DNA from: Staphylococcus nepalensis
GTDB lineage: Bacteria > Bacillota > Bacilli > Staphylococcales > Staphylococcaceae
Direction of reading: 5' to 3'
Length of the DNA: 64,000 nt
Assembly (NCBI RefSeq): GCF_014635045.1
Contig: NZ_BMCF01000001.1
Location: 434,001-498,000 of the forward strand
A program made the position numbers and the translations under genes. Of the stretch, positions 18,539 through 29,295 are shown piece by piece (position 1 is the stretch's first letter; each line of letters starts with the position of its first letter). The notes below the pieces were generated by a model. The model saw only the letters and a list, made by a program, of their open reading frames with translations. It was not told the origin of the DNA and did not search any database.

Positions 18539-19456
18539 TCATTCTTCACTTTCTTCTGCTTTCTGGACACTCATACTATTACCTGCAAACAGCATAATCC
18601 ATGTTGCTATAATAAACGGCAATGTAAAGACCGGTAAGCCAAATGGTGTTAGCAATGTAGTCATGCCTGCATGTATAACAACGGTGAGTAATACACCAAG
18701 TATAATACTCATATAACGAGGGATTCTCGTTTTAAATGCAATTCCCAATGCTAATACAGTAAGGATGACATTATAACCAAATAAACCATCATTAATTTGA
18801 TCATGGTTCGCACCCAGCACTGTTACTGCTGCAAAGCCAATAACATTGGCAATGATAGCGAACATGCCAGCTTTTCTTGAAGCAATCAATATACCAATTA
18901 ATATTAAGGCACCTGCTAAAACATTTTTTAATAAAAACACTTCACTAAAGCCTGATAAAAAAGCACTTACGAACTGAATACTATGGCCTGAAAAAGTAAT
19001 TTCTTGTACTGTATCAGGTAATATTTTGACGTCTGCATTTACAAATCTAAATTGAAAGGACATCAATAAGACGACCCAACTAACAAAGACGTATGGCATC
19101 GTCAACATCGGTACTCCAAAGGGTTTAAAAAATTCTCTGAATGCAGAACCTAACGGCATAGTAATAATGACAGCTATTAAGACAATCAATAAGCTATACC
19201 ATGCTGGCACTAAAAACAATGTCAATGCAATTGCTGTAAGTACTGGATTAAATCCGGCTAAACCAGTATTTATTTCTTCTTTCGAATAATTTGTATGCTT
19301 AGCTAACAATAAAGAAATGATACTAGCTATTAATGCCATTAAGCCTACTTGCCAACTTCCTATAAAAAGGCCTAATAAAATAAACAAACCTGTCCATGCA
19401 TTGTTTAACAATAAGACCTGCGCGATATTTTTCAGTAAAATCTGAATCGCATTCAC
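18539..19456 (-). CDS. yut: Urea transporter (UT family channel)
   Basis: A 305-residue membrane protein of two homologous halves, each carrying the UT signature: NTGLAGFNPVLTAIALTLFL near residue 62 and NDGLFGYNVILTVLALGIAF near residue 220, with FGVPMLTMPYVFVSW and FGLPVFTLPFIIATW in matching places. It lets urea enter passively to feed urease. The GTG start at 19456 follows GGGTGA by about 5 nt. It is divergent from ureA and lies head-to-tail with nikABCDE, linking substrate and metal supply to the enzyme. Confidence 0.93.
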   Translation of the reverse strand: MNAIQILLKNIAQVLLLNNAWTGLFILLGLFIGSWQVGLMALIASIISLLLAKHTNYSKEEINTGLAGFNPVLTAIALTLFLVPAWYSLLIVLIAVIITMPLGSAFREFFKPFGVPMLTMPYVFVSWVVLLMSFQFRFVNADVKILPDTVQEITFSGHSIQFVSAFLSGFSEVFLLKNVLAGALILIGILIASRKAGMFAIIANVIGFAAVTVLGANHDQINDGLFGYNVILTVLALGIAFKTRIPRYMSIILGVLLTVVIHAGMTTLLTPFGLPVFTLPFIIATWIMLFAGNSMSVQKAEESEE

Positions 19457-19676
19457 AATGTCACCCGATTTCTATAAAATTTACGTTAACAATGATATAC
19501 CAAACAACCTAAAATGAAAAGTCTCGCAATTAATTGTGCAATTTTTCAGTTATATCATTTGAAATTAATGTGTAATCCTTGTAGTTGCTTATTTTTACGT
19601 TTATTATTGAATTTGTAAGCACATAAAAAGATTATATTTATCATTTTTTATCATTTTTTGAAAGGTAGTGAAAATT

Positions 19677-19979
19677 GTGCATTTTACACAACGTGAACAA
19701 GATAAGTTAATGCTAGTCATTGCATCTGATTTAGCACGTAGACGTCAACAAAGAGGCTTGAAATTAAACTATCCTGAAGCAGCCGCAATCATCAGTTTTG
19801 AATTACTAGAAGGCGCAAGAGATGGAAAATCTGTTGCAGAGTTGATGAGTTACGGTAAACAAATATTAAGTGAAGATGATGTAATGGAAGGTGTTGCTGA
19901 CATGTTAACTGACTTAGAAATTGAAGCAACCTTCCCTGATGGTACAAAACTAATTACTGTCCATCATCCAATAGTCTAA
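19677..19979 (+). CDS. ureA: Urease subunit gamma
   Basis: A 100-residue structural subunit ([13 protein letters not shown] ... [11 protein letters not shown]) that associates with UreB and UreC. I chose GTG at 19677 because it gives the standard 100-residue gamma subunit and has AAAGG 11 nt upstream; an in-frame GTG at 19668 sits almost on that ribosome site. It is the first gene of ureABCEFGD. Confidence 0.96.
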   Translation: MHFTQREQDKLMLVIASDLARRRQQRGLKLNYPEAAAIISFELLEGARDGKSVAELMSYGKQILSEDDVMEGVADMLTDLEIEATFPDGTKLITVHHPIV

Positions 19980-19992
19980 AGGGGGTTATATG

Positions 19993-20406
19993 ATGAAACC
20001 AGGTGAAATTATTGTTAAACGCACAGAAATCGATGTTAACAAAGGCCTACACGCTACAGTAATTAATGTTAAAAATACAGGAGACCGTCCTATACAAGTA
20101 GGTTCTCATTATCACTTTTTCGAAGTAAATCCTGCATTAGATTTTGATCGTGAACAAGCGTACGGGAAACGTTTAGATATTCCTGCAGGTGCTGCGGTTC
20201 GTTTTGAACCAGGCGATGAAAAGGAAATTCAATTAGTTGAATATAAAGGAAAACGCAATATTTTTGGTTTCCACGGAGAAGTAAATGGCCCTATCGATGA
20301 AACACGTGTGTATAAACCAGAAGACGATTCCAAAGAAACAGAAATTATCGATGAGTCTAATTTATCAGAGGAAAATGCTAATAAAGAAAGTGGGTATAAC
20401 AGATGA
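19993..20406 (+). CDS. ureB: Urease subunit beta
   Basis: A 137-residue structural subunit with the family core [36 protein letters not shown], and [20 protein letters not shown]. The C-terminus is a longer acidic tail ([20 protein letters not shown]) than in many bacteria. There are two adjacent ATGs; the second at 19993 is better spaced from GGGGG at 19981-19985. It overlaps ureC by 4 bases. Confidence 0.95.
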   Translation: MKPGEIIVKRTEIDVNKGLHATVINVKNTGDRPIQVGSHYHFFEVNPALDFDREQAYGKRLDIPAGAAVRFEPGDEKEIQLVEYKGKRNIFGFHGEVNGPIDETRVYKPEDDSKETEIIDESNLSEENANKESGYNR

Positions 20407-22118
20407 GTTTTAAAATGACGCAATCTCAATATACGAGTCTTTATGGTCCGACTATCGGTGATTCAGTTAGACTCGGTGATACAAACCTATTTGCAAGAGT
20501 CGAAAAAGATTATGCTACGTATGGTGATGAAGCTACATTTGGTGGAGGTAAATCCATCAGAGATGGTATGGCTCAAAATCCTAACGTAACAAGAGACGAC
20601 AAAAAAGTAGCAGACTTAGTTATTACCAATGCGCTTATTCTCGATTACGACAAAGTAGTCAAAGCAGATATTGGTGTTAAAAACGGGTATATTATGAAAG
20701 TTGGTAAAGCGGGTAACCCTGATATCATGGACAATGTGGATATTGTGATTGGTGCAACAACGGATGTTATTGCTGCAGAAGGTAAAATCATAACTGCTGG
20801 TGCTATTGATACACACGTTCACTTTGTTAACCCAGAACAGTCGCTCGTAGCACTAGAAAGTGGTACAACGACTTTAATCGGTGGTGGTACAGGTGCTTCT
20901 GAAGGTTCTAAAGCAACCACTGCTACGCCAGGACCATGGTATATCCATCGTATGTTAGAAGCTGCAGAACAAATCCCGTTAAACGTTGGGTTTACTGGTA
21001 AAGGCCAAGCTGTGAACCATACAGCATTGGTTGAACAAATCCATGCTGGCGTTATCGGACTTAAAGTCCATGAAGACTGGGGTGCAACACCTTCTGCTTT
21101 AGATCATGCATTACAAGTTGCAGATGATTATGACGTGCAAGTGGCACTACACGCAGACACATTAAACGAAGCTGGATTTATGGAAGAAACGATGGCTGCT
21201 GTTAAAGACCGTGTATTACACATGTATCACACAGAAGGCGCTGGTGGTGGTCACGCACCTGACTTAATTAAATCAGCTGCTTACTCAAATATCTTACCTT
21301 CCTCAACTAACCCAACTTTACCATTCACACATAACACGGTTGATGAACATTTGGATATGGTTATGATTACCCACCATCTTAACGCTTCTATTCCAGAGGA
21401 CGTTGCCTTCGCAGATTCTCGTATCCGTAAAGAAACGATTGCTGCAGAAGACGTATTACAAGATATAGGTGTATTTAGTATGGTAAGTTCTGACTCTCAA
21501 GCTATGGGCCGTGTTGGCGAGATTATCACACGTACTTGGCAAGTCGCTCACCGCATGAAAGAACAACGTGGTGCACTCGAAGGAGACAGCGAATATAACG
21601 ATAATAACCGTATTAAGCGTTATATTGCTAAATATACAATTAACCCAGCAATTACGCATGGTATTTCAGACTATGTTGGCTCTATCGATGAAGGTAAGCT
21701 TGCAGACATTATTATGTGGGAACCAGCGTTCTTTGGTGTTAAACCTGATGTAGTACTTAAAGGTGGTATGATTAGTACTGCCATTAACGGTGATGCTAAT
21801 GGTTCTATCCCAATTTCTGAGCCTTTAAAATATCGTAATATGTATGGTCAATTAGGTGGTAACATGCAAAGTACATCAATCACTTTTGTTTCATCAACTG
21901 CTTACGAAAACGATATCGGCAGAACATTGGGATTAAATCGTAAATTAAGACCTGTTAAAAACATTCGTAATTTAACTAAAGCAGATATGAAAAATAATAA
22001 CGCTATGCCTGATTTAGATGTAGATCCGCAAACTTATGAAGTATTTGTCGATGGTGAAAAAATAACAAGTGAACCAGCTACTGAATTACCATTAACGCAA
22101 CGTTATTTCTTATTCTAG
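20403..22118 (+). CDS. ureC: Urease subunit alpha, catalytic
   Basis: The 571-residue catalytic subunit that hydrolyses urea to ammonia and carbamate. The two nickel ions are held by H138 and H140 (THVHF), the carbamylated lysine K221 (GLKVHEDWG), H250, H276 and D364 (SSDSQAMG), all present. The mobile flap reads [16 protein letters not shown], with threonine T323 where most ureases have cysteine. I recall that this Thr-for-Cys change is known for S. xylosus urease, so it is not a defect. It overlaps ureB by 4 bases. Confidence 0.98.
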   Translation: MSFKMTQSQYTSLYGPTIGDSVRLGDTNLFARVEKDYATYGDEATFGGGKSIRDGMAQNPNVTRDDKKVADLVITNALILDYDKVVKADIGVKNGYIMKVGKAGNPDIMDNVDIVIGATTDVIAAEGKIITAGAIDTHVHFVNPEQSLVALESGTTTLIGGGTGASEGSKATTATPGPWYIHRMLEAAEQIPLNVGFTGKGQAVNHTALVEQIHAGVIGLKVHEDWGATPSALDHALQVADDYDVQVALHADTLNEAGFMEETMAAVKDRVLHMYHTEGAGGGHAPDLIKSAAYSNILPSSTNPTLPFTHNTVDEHLDMVMITHHLNASIPEDVAFADSRIRKETIAAEDVLQDIGVFSMVSSDSQAMGRVGEIITRTWQVAHRMKEQRGALEGDSEYNDNNRIKRYIAKYTINPAITHGISDYVGSIDEGKLADIIMWEPAFFGVKPDVVLKGGMISTAINGDANGSIPISEPLKYRNMYGQLGGNMQSTSITFVSSTAYENDIGRTLGLNRKLRPVKNIRNLTKADMKNNNAMPDLDVDPQTYEVFVDGEKITSEPATELPLTQRYFLF

Positions 22119-22129
22119 GAGGATAAAAT

Positions 22130-22582
22130 ATGATCATCGAAGAAATTAAAGGTAATATCGCAAATCTTCCGCAAGATGAAAAAAATAAACATGTTGAAAA
22201 AGTTTACCTTGAAAATTCCGACTTAGTTAAACGTATTCAACGTGTAACTACAGATCATGGTAATGAAATTGGTATTCGTTTAAAACAACCAATTGATTTA
22301 CAATATGGCGATATCTTGTATCAAGACGATACCAATATGATTATTATTGATGTCAATTCGGAAGATCTTTTAGTGATCAAGCCACGTACCTTACAAGAAA
22401 TGGGCGATATCGCGCATCAATTAGGTAATAGACACTTACCTGCTCAATTTACAGAAACAGAAATGCTTGTACAATATGACTATTTAGTAGAATCATTGCT
22501 GAAAGATCTCGGCATACCTTATAGTCACGAAGACCGAAAAGTAAACCAAGCATTCAGACATATAGGTCATTCTCATGATTAA
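22130..22582 (+). CDS. ureE: Urease accessory protein UreE
   Basis: A 150-residue nickel metallochaperone that delivers Ni to the UreDFG-apourease complex. It has the peptide-binding N-terminal half and ferredoxin-like metal-binding half of the family. The C-terminus ends with a short histidine cluster (FRHIGHSHD) in place of the long His tail of Klebsiella UreE. AGGAGG precedes the start. It overlaps ureF by 8 bases. Confidence 0.95.
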   Translation: MIIEEIKGNIANLPQDEKNKHVEKVYLENSDLVKRIQRVTTDHGNEIGIRLKQPIDLQYGDILYQDDTNMIIIDVNSEDLLVIKPRTLQEMGDIAHQLGNRHLPAQFTETEMLVQYDYLVESLLKDLGIPYSHEDRKVNQAFRHIGHSHD

Positions 22583-23264
22583 TCACGCATATTTACGCCT
22601 ATTTCAATTTTGTGATTCTCAATTTCCGACTGGTGCTTTTAGCCACTCATTCGGACTTGAAACATATATTCAGCGAGATATTGTTCATGATGAAGCATCA
22701 TTTAAACAATGGCTTGAATTGTTCTTAACTGAACAACTTTCGTTTGCTGACGGTTTAACTATGCGTCTTGTCTATGATGCGCTTAATGAAAATGATACAG
22801 AAAAGATATTATATTTAGATAAAATACTTTTCGTACAAAATTTGCCTAAAGAGACTAGGCAAGGTTCAAAACAAATGGGCAACCGCATGGTCAAGCTAGC
22901 AGCAGAGCTTTATGATAGTGAATGGATAACGTGGTACCAAAAACAAAACAAAGAGAAGAAAGCCAAATTGCATCCCGCAATTTGCTTTACGATGCTCGGC
23001 CATTATCTTGGTGTCGATATAGAAATGATTATAGATTATTATTTATATCAAAACGTATCGAGCTTAACTCAAAACGCTGTTCGTGCCATTCCTTTAGGAC
23101 AAACGGCCGGACAACGTATCGTCCATGATATGATTCCTTTCATGAAAGAAACAAGAGATCATATTATGACGTTAGACAAGTCACAATTAGGTATCACTGC
23201 ACCCGGATTAGAAATCAACCAAATGGAACATGAAAATGTAAACGTAAGAATTTTCATATCTTAG
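22575..23264 (+). CDS. ureF: Urease accessory protein UreF
   Basis: A 229-residue all-helical accessory protein. The N-terminal [20 protein letters not shown] block is diagnostic, and [15 protein letters not shown] near residue 170 lies at the surface that contacts UreD and UreG. UreF bridges UreD and UreG, gating GTP-driven nickel insertion. It overlaps ureE by 8 bases. Confidence 0.95.
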   Translation: MINHAYLRLFQFCDSQFPTGAFSHSFGLETYIQRDIVHDEASFKQWLELFLTEQLSFADGLTMRLVYDALNENDTEKILYLDKILFVQNLPKETRQGSKQMGNRMVKLAAELYDSEWITWYQKQNKEKKAKLHPAICFTMLGHYLGVDIEMIIDYYLYQNVSSLTQNAVRAIPLGQTAGQRIVHDMIPFMKETRDHIMTLDKSQLGITAPGLEINQMEHENVNVRIFIS

Positions 23265-23277
23265 GAGGGCAATTTAA

Positions 23278-23892
23278 ATGACAGAGACAGTTAAAATAGG
23301 TGTCGGTGGCCCTGTAGGTGCAGGGAAAACGCAACTTATTGAAAAATTAGTAAAACAATTATCTAAAGAGTTTAGTATTGGTGTAATTACTAATGATATT
23401 TATACAAAAGAAGATGAAAAAATCTTAGTTAACTCAGGCGTATTGCCTGCAGATCGCATTATTGGCGTTGAAACTGGAGGATGTCCACACACAGCGATTC
23501 GTGAAGACGCCTCTATGAACTTCGCTGCAATCGATGAATTAAAAGAACGTAATGAAGATATTGATTTAATCTTTATTGAATCTGGCGGAGACAACCTAGC
23601 TGCAACGTTCAGTCCAGAGCTTGTTGATTTTTCAATTTACATTATCGACGTTGCTCAAGGGGAAAAAATCCCTCGTAAAGGTGGGCAAGGTATGATTAAA
23701 TCAGATTTCTTTGTAATTAATAAAACTGATTTAGCGCCTTATGTTGGTGCATCCTTAGATCGTATGGCAGAAGATACAGAAACATTCAGAGGCAAACGTC
23801 CATTTGCATTTACTAACCTTAAAACAGATGAAGGGCTAGATAAAGTAATCGAGTGGATTGACCAAGATGTCTTTCTTAAAGGTTTAGCTTAA
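23278..23892 (+). CDS. ureG: Urease accessory GTPase UreG
   Basis: A 204-residue SIMIBI GTPase. The P-loop is [10 protein letters not shown] near residue 9, the nickel-binding CPH motif is in [13 protein letters not shown], and the guanine-specificity motif is NKTD. GTP hydrolysis drives nickel transfer to urease. AGGAGGG precedes the start. Its stop codon overlaps the ureD start by one base. Confidence 0.96.
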   Translation: MTETVKIGVGGPVGAGKTQLIEKLVKQLSKEFSIGVITNDIYTKEDEKILVNSGVLPADRIIGVETGGCPHTAIREDASMNFAAIDELKERNEDIDLIFIESGGDNLAATFSPELVDFSIYIIDVAQGEKIPRKGGQGMIKSDFFVINKTDLAPYVGASLDRMAEDTETFRGKRPFAFTNLKTDEGLDKVIEWIDQDVFLKGLA

Positions 23893-24734
23893 TGGCTGAT
23901 TCAAAACAAAAATGGACTGGTGAACTTGATTTAACCGTTTTTCATAACGGAAAAAAATCAGTTGCACGTGATATCTTTTTTGAAAAAGCGTTAAAAGTCA
24001 TACGACCAGTCTACTTAAACGGCTCGGATATCCCTACATTTTATATCGTGAATGTGGGCGGCGGTTATTTAGATGGTGACCGTTATAAGATGGATGTCAC
24101 TGCAGAAGAAAATGCAAGTGTGATTTTAACATCACAAGGTGCTACAAAAATCTATAAAACATTAAATGATCATGTCGAGCAATATCAGAACTTTACGATT
24201 AAGGATAATGGCTATATTGAATATGTAGGTGACCCAATTATTGCATTTGAAAATGCTAAATTTTATCAACATAACACATTTAATCTAAGCCCTAAAGCGT
24301 CATTATTCTATACAGATATATTGACGCCAGGTTATTCAAAAGAAGACAAAGATTTCACATACACTTATATGCACTTGTTAAATGAAATTTATGTGGATGA
24401 TGAACTCATTACCTTTGATAATATGTTGCTTGATCCAACTAAAAATAAAGTTGGTGGTTTAGGATATATGGAAAACTATACGCACTTAGGTTCATGTTAT
24501 TTCATACATCCTGAAGTTAACCAAAATCTTATAGACGATGTGTACGATCAAATTAAACATTATCAAAAAGAATATGATTGCCGTTTTGGTATTACTCAAA
24601 TACCGACACACGGTTTTAGTATTCGAATATTAGCAAATAAAACGCAAATCATCGAGCGTATTTTAAATACAGTACAAACGTATGTTGGAAACCATATTTT
24701 CGATCGAGAAGTCAATTTCTTAAGAAAATATTAA
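23892..24734 (+). CDS. ureD: Urease accessory protein UreD (UreH)
   Basis: A 280-residue scaffold that binds apourease first and through which nickel passes from UreG. Family blocks include [20 protein letters not shown] near residue 55 and [14 protein letters not shown]. It is the last gene of the operon and is followed by a strong terminator. Confidence 0.95.
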   Translation: MADSKQKWTGELDLTVFHNGKKSVARDIFFEKALKVIRPVYLNGSDIPTFYIVNVGGGYLDGDRYKMDVTAEENASVILTSQGATKIYKTLNDHVEQYQNFTIKDNGYIEYVGDPIIAFENAKFYQHNTFNLSPKASLFYTDILTPGYSKEDKDFTYTYMHLLNEIYVDDELITFDNMLLDPTKNKVGGLGYMENYTHLGSCYFIHPEVNQNLIDDVYDQIKHYQKEYDCRFGITQIPTHGFSIRILANKTQIIERILNTVQTYVGNHIFDREVNFLRKY

Positions 24735-24782
24735 CTTTTATGTTTTAAATATGCATGAAGGATAACAATGTTATATAAAAAA

Positions 24783-24822
24783 AACAGTCCGAGACATCTA
24801 TGTGTGTCTTGGACTGTTTTCA
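24783..24822 (+). terminator. Terminator of the urease operon
   Basis: AACAGTCCGAGACA pairs with TGTCTTGGACTGTT, followed by T4. Its inner stem shares the GAGACA/TGTCT core with two other terminators in the window. Confidence 0.88.
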
Positions 24823-25005
24823 TATAGTCAGTAGCTGACTAGGATAAAAAACATTTATATTAAACTTTTAAGCATCGCTTCTTAATTTATGAATTAGTAT
24901 GCCTCATGCAATGCTTCAACGCTTACATTTTCCCTACTTATCCTTGTCGGAATGGTACAACGAAATCATTTTAGCAACAATTGATTTCTGCCCCGTTCCT
25001 GCTTT
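24823..25005. repeat. Intergenic repeat-like segment with palindromes
   Basis: The region contains the perfect palindrome AGTCAGTAGCTGACT (odd centre) at about 24827-24841 and an inverted pair GAAATCA/TGATTTC near 24963-24989 ending in CCCCGTTCCTG. Sequences like this recur between staphylococcal genes, but I cannot count copies in the genome from here. No ORF is evident. Confidence 0.4.
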
Positions 25006-25212
25006 TTAAATTATATTAAGCAACCACACTAAACTAATGACTAACAATACAATTGTCACAATATAAATAGCTAACTTTTCCGCTTTATTTAACGACTTTT
25101 CTTTATGTGTAAATAAACTAAATAAAGATCCGTCTTTACCCATAAGTAACGCTATGGAATAAACAAGTAAAATTATAGCTATAATTAACACTAAAAACGC
25201 GACGTATACCAT
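25006..25212 (-). CDS. Small two-helix membrane protein, unknown function
   Basis: A 68-residue protein with two membrane helices (about residues 3-22 and 46-67) joined by a hydrophilic loop GKDGSLFSLFTHKEKSLNKAE. The start has AAAGGAG about 9 nt upstream. I do not recognise the family. It lies between ureD and the YkvI transporter, transcribed like the latter. Confidence 0.7.
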   Translation of the reverse strand: MVYVAFLVLIIAIILLVYSIALLMGKDGSLFSLFTHKEKSLNKAEKLAIYIVTIVLLVISLVWLLNII

Positions 25213-25312
25213 TCACTTTTACTCCTTTGGATTTAATATTTTTAGTTTCATATACATTCATTTTACCTTAATATTTATGCTACAAAAATATATAGCTATT
25301 ACAGACTATCCT

Positions 25313-26404
25313 TTACATATCTTGAAATGATTTACCTTGTTTTTTGATACGTTTCATCTTAAATGGTGCATAAATTAATACGATGATAATAATAATTCCC
25401 ATATATCCTATGACTGGATAGAAGAATGTCATTAAATCTGTAAAACCTGCAAAACTAATGACGAAACCAATTAAAGTGAATATCGTATAAAATATTTTAA
25501 ATTGATTCGTTTCAATTTCAGTGAAACGTGTAGCTAACGAATAAAACATGCCTAAACAAGTATTAAATATCATTAAATAAACAACAATTGACATAAATAC
25601 ACCTAAAATAGGGGAAATATCATTGACTAAGCCGAGCATTGGTAATGGTAAATGCCCCACTGTTTCAATTTTAGAAAAAATTGCTAAGTGGCTTACCATA
25701 ATCATTAATCCTAATACAAAACCACCAGCTAAACCGCCCCATGCAGCAACTTTACTATTTCTCTCATTACCACCCATAACTATGGACATAGATGCGCCTA
25801 GTCCCACATTAAGTGAGACATAATTAACGCCTGCAATAAACCAATGTGGTACAGCTGATTTATGACTTTTAGCTAATGTATCTAATTCACTAAACGAACC
25901 TGACATCGTAAATAAACAATATATAGCAACGATGATAATGCAAATAATCAATAGCGGAGTAATGTTACCAATTACTTTCACCACGCTATCTACGCGTAGC
26001 ATACCAAATAGCAGCACTAATATAACCATGAGCGCAGTACCATACACGGCTGGTATACCAAATTGTTGTTCAAAATTTGAGCCTCCGCCTGCAAGCATAA
26101 CGACACCAAATCCAAATAAAGCAATGATTAGTACAATATCTACTAGCCATGCAATGACTTTGCCAAATACTGTACCACCAGTCAATTTATGTATAACGTC
26201 ATTGTGTCCCTCAGCTTTAAATTTACTACCTAACCAAACCAACATCATACCTACATAGGCGAATAACACGGTAGAAACAACGCCTGCAAGTATACCAGCA
26301 GTTCCGAAACTCGTAAAATACTGTAATATTTCTTGCCCTGAGGCAAATCCTGCACCCACGATAATACCAATGAATGCACTACCTATTAAAAATATCCTTT
26401 TCAT
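25313..26404 (-). CDS. YkvI-family membrane transporter
   Basis: A 363-residue protein with about 10 membrane segments beginning MKRIFLIGSAFIGIIVGAGFASGQEI. The glycine-rich first helix (GAGFASGQE) is the LeuT-like unwound-helix signature of the YkvI branch of the APC superfamily. Substrate unknown. ATG at 26404 was chosen because GAAGGGGA lies 6 nt upstream; an earlier in-frame start at 26449 has no ribosome site. Confidence 0.85.
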   Translation of the reverse strand: MKRIFLIGSAFIGIIVGAGFASGQEILQYFTSFGTAGILAGVVSTVLFAYVGMMLVWLGSKFKAEGHNDVIHKLTGGTVFGKVIAWLVDIVLIIALFGFGVVMLAGGGSNFEQQFGIPAVYGTALMVILVLLFGMLRVDSVVKVIGNITPLLIICIIIVAIYCLFTMSGSFSELDTLAKSHKSAVPHWFIAGVNYVSLNVGLGASMSIVMGGNERNSKVAAWGGLAGGFVLGLMIMVSHLAIFSKIETVGHLPLPMLGLVNDISPILGVFMSIVVYLMIFNTCLGMFYSLATRFTEIETNQFKIFYTIFTLIGFVISFAGFTDLMTFFYPVIGYMGIIIIIVLIYAPFKMKRIKKQGKSFQDM

Positions 26405-26908
26405 ATAAATCCCCTTCGCTAATGTTAAGTTAAAACCACTTTCAAGCATTCACAAACGTTTGGAATATAAATAAATATTCTCTATACTCTTTTGATATTA
26501 GCTATAATAACTGAATTGATTATACACTTTAAGTTTTTAAAACGCTATTTGTAAAGCACTTCACGCTTATATCATTTTCTAGTTACTGAAGCCTTAGCAG
26601 GACAACACAAGCTTTAAAAGTATAGGATTTCTATTCCTTTCCATCTCCCCTTTGATTCCATAATTATAAATGATTATATAAATAACAAACATTTAAATTT
26701 GCAAGCGTTTACATTATTATAATAACTCACTTAATATTCTTTATCAATTTACTTCATTTTTAATGATGTATATTAAAATATAGAAATGATGTTAACATGT
26801 TTGTTGCATGCAATCATTCCTGAATTCAATCAATTTACTAACTTAAACTGTTGATTACTGTTACAATAATATAGGTTACGATTAAATTTATATTATAGGA
26901 GTGATCTT
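26405..26908. other. Long intergenic region with a perfect cre site
   Basis: This 504-base gap lies between divergent ykvI (minus) and the thioesterase gene (plus). Apart from the cre site at 26699-26714 and a GCATGC palindrome near 26807 I see no gene, hairpin terminator or repeat. Confidence 0.5.
26699..26714 (+). promoter_or_regulatory. Perfect cre site (CcpA)
   Basis: TTGCAAGCGTTTACAT fits WTGNAARCGNWWWCAW at all 16 positions. It lies 195 bp before the thioesterase start and 295 bp before ykvI, so the target is uncertain. Confidence 0.7.
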
Positions 26909-27379
26909 GTGACAGAGGAATACATTTATAAAAACACGGTGCAACCATCTTGGATAGATCATAATAACCATATGCATGATGCACAATATTATTCCATTTT
27001 CAGTGATGTAGTCGTTGGGTTTTTTGAATCAGTCGACCTATATGTTTCTTATCGACAGACGCACGAAATTACTATTTTCAGTTTAGAATCACATATATCA
27101 TTTTTGAAAGAACTTTTATTAGATGATGCGTTTTACGTTAAAGTACACATTTATGATTATGATACAAAAAGAGTACATTTATTTCTCACTATGTATAATG
27201 GCAAAGATGAGCGCGTCGCTACATATGAAGTCATAATGATCGGTGTTAGTCGTGTTACACGTCGTAGTATGTCATTCCCTCAGGCCATCTTAGACAAAAT
27301 CGAATCAGCTTATCATGTTCAACCAACTTTTGAAGCACCTACACAATTAGGCCATGTCATTGGTATTACTAGAAAATAA
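26909..27379 (+). CDS. Hotdog-fold thioesterase
   Basis: A 156-residue single-hotdog protein of the 4-hydroxybenzoyl-CoA thioesterase-like group. It begins YIYKNTVQPSWIDHNNHMHDAQYYSIFSD, in which WIDHNNHMHDAQY (about 15-27) holds the catalytic aspartate/asparagine region. Similar proteins occur beside carnitine and betaine catabolism genes, but none are here. GTG at 26909 has AGGAG 8 nt upstream. Confidence 0.8.
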   Translation: MTEEYIYKNTVQPSWIDHNNHMHDAQYYSIFSDVVVGFFESVDLYVSYRQTHEITIFSLESHISFLKELLLDDAFYVKVHIYDYDTKRVHLFLTMYNGKDERVATYEVIMIGVSRVTRRSMSFPQAILDKIESAYHVQPTFEAPTQLGHVIGITRK

Positions 27380-27407
27380 AAGATACTACTTGAAACTTTT
27401 TAACTAA

Positions 27408-27459
27408 AACAAGTGTAACACAGACGTCCATACTTTAATTTCTGTGTTACGCTTGTTAT
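27408..27459. terminator. Bidirectional terminator
   Basis: ACAAGTGTAACACAGA pairs with TCTGTGTTACGCTTGT across an AT-rich loop, between convergent genes, with A and T tracts on the two sides. Confidence 0.88.
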
Positions 27460-27481
27460 TCTAGCTAATCAAACATATTTA

Positions 27482-28129
27482 TTACGCTTTAAACATATAA
27501 TAAAGACTTTCTTTGGTAAATGATAGATGTTGGTCATATGATCCACCACGATGGCCGTTCAAATCGATTAAATAGCCAATATTTAAATTCATTAACTGCG
27601 CAATTAATGTACGTACAAAATATTCTATTTTAACATCACGCATTTCACCTTGATCAATCAGTCGTTGAACCATTGGTTTTAAATTACTTACAAGACGTTT
27701 ATTAAATATTTCAAGCACCACAGATTGAAATATTTCGCTCGTCATTGCTTCATTTAATATTACCTTCAGCAGTAACCTATTTTTATACATGAATTCAGAA
27801 CGATTATCCACGAACGTGTTTATAAACGAACTCAAAGTATTTGTAGCTTTCAACTCATTCATAAATTCCATAGCGACAGTTGGGGCTATATTATCTTTGA
27901 TTACAGGAAGCAACCCTGCATATAGAAGTGATTCTTTATTTTTAAATTGTTTATATACTGTACCTTCAGCTACACCTGCTCTTTTAGCGATATCACTTGT
28001 ACTCGTCTTGTTATACCCTTTTTCACTAAAAAGTAAGAGTGCGCTTTCGATAACTGAACGTTGCTTTTCAGTTAAATGATTTAATTTAGGTACAATTTCT
28101 TCAACTATAGCTTTAATATTTCGATTCAT
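27482..28129 (-). CDS. TetR family repressor of the ABC-2 exporter
   Basis: A 215-residue repressor. The helix-turn-helix reads TSTSDIAKRAGVAEGTVYKQ near residue 45, with FSEKGYNKTS before it. The all-helical C-terminal half binds an unknown ligand. ATG at 28129 was preferred because AGGTGGG lies 7 nt upstream. It is the third gene of an operon with the ATPase and permease. An inverted repeat at 30024-30041 within the promoter region is its likely operator. Confidence 0.85.
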   Translation of the reverse strand: MNRNIKAIVEEIVPKLNHLTEKQRSVIESALLLFSEKGYNKTSTSDIAKRAGVAEGTVYKQFKNKESLLYAGLLPVIKDNIAPTVAMEFMNELKATNTLSSFINTFVDNRSEFMYKNRLLLKVILNEAMTSEIFQSVVLEIFNKRLVSNLKPMVQRLIDQGEMRDVKIEYFVRTLIAQLMNLNIGYLIDLNGHRGGSYDQHLSFTKESLYYMFKA

Positions 28130-28147
28130 GTTCATTCCCACCTATAC

Positions 28148-29293
28148 TTAAACTTTTCTATACCGCTTCATACCTAGCACGTTTAAAATCAATAACAACA
28201 CAAAAATGCCAAATAGTACGCATAAATGGATATAAATATCTTGTATTCCAAAGCCTTTAATCATTACATCTTGAATAGCTTGTCCTGTATAAAACAGCGG
28301 CATGACATGTGCGAAGTATTGTAACCCTATATTCATTGATGACACAGGTATTAACCCTGCAAATAGCACTTGAGGAACGATTACAAGTGGTATAAATTGG
28401 ATCATTTGAAATTCTGAAGATGCGAACGTTGATAAGAGTATACCGAATGTTAATGCTACGAGCGCAGTTAATATAGTTGTAGCTAGCACTAACCAAACCG
28501 AGCCCTCTACAGCGATGTTTAATACATATATTGCATATATGACCACTACAAACGTTTGAATCACGCTAAACATGCCGTATCCCATAATATAGCCATAAAT
28601 AATATGACTCCGTTTAATAGGTGAAGCTAATAAACGTTCTAAGGTGCCTGATGTTCGTTCTTTTAATAAACCAATACCAGAAATTAAAAAAGTAAAGAAG
28701 AACACAAAAAATCCTATTAAAATTGGGTTTATCATATCAAAATAAGTAGCATCGTCACTACCATATAAATAATGCGTATTCATTTCTATTGGCTTACCTA
28801 CATTTTGTTCATTACCTGATAAACTTTGCGCCATTTCAGGGTTATTAGCTGCTTGTGATTTGATATGATTTAAAGCTTCTTTTAATGATTCTGTATTTTC
28901 TTTCATTTGATTCATATTATGATTCATAAGCCATTGTTGATTAGCTGAGCTCATTACGCCTCTATCTGTTGGATTATCATTTGCAAAGGTAACTTCTAAC
29001 TGATCATTTTCCATATAAATAAACCCGGTTAAGTTATCTTCTTTAATTTTGTGTGCAATATTTTGGCTATTGTTAAATGATTCAGTAGTGATATCTTGCC
29101 CATGCAATTCATTCACCAGTGATTGCGGGACGTCATGCAGTCCTACCTTGACGCCATTTGTATTATCTGAAACCGTAAATATATAATATAATAGCGTTAA
29201 TATTAAAAGTGGTGCTACAAGGAGTAACATTAGCGTACGCACATCCCTAATCGTCTGTTTAAAAATACGCTTAGCAATATAAAAGGCATTCAT
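28148..29293 (-). CDS. ABC-2 type exporter permease
   Basis: A 381-residue membrane protein: one N-terminal helix, a large extracellular domain (about residues 45-180), then five helices, the topology of ABC-2 (YhgE/DrrB-like) permeases. GIGLLKERTSGTLERLLASP near residue 215 is the conserved cytoplasmic coupling segment. It is adjacent to the ATPase gene with a 2-base gap. Likely exports a drug or lipid-like compound. Confidence 0.88.
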   Translation of the reverse strand: MNAFYIAKRIFKQTIRDVRTLMLLLVAPLLILTLLYYIFTVSDNTNGVKVGLHDVPQSLVNELHGQDITTESFNNSQNIAHKIKEDNLTGFIYMENDQLEVTFANDNPTDRGVMSSANQQWLMNHNMNQMKENTESLKEALNHIKSQAANNPEMAQSLSGNEQNVGKPIEMNTHYLYGSDDATYFDMINPILIGFFVFFFTFLISGIGLLKERTSGTLERLLASPIKRSHIIYGYIMGYGMFSVIQTFVVVIYAIYVLNIAVEGSVWLVLATTILTALVALTFGILLSTFASSEFQMIQFIPLVIVPQVLFAGLIPVSSMNIGLQYFAHVMPLFYTGQAIQDVMIKGFGIQDIYIHLCVLFGIFVLLLILNVLGMKRYRKV

Positions 29294-29295
29294 AT

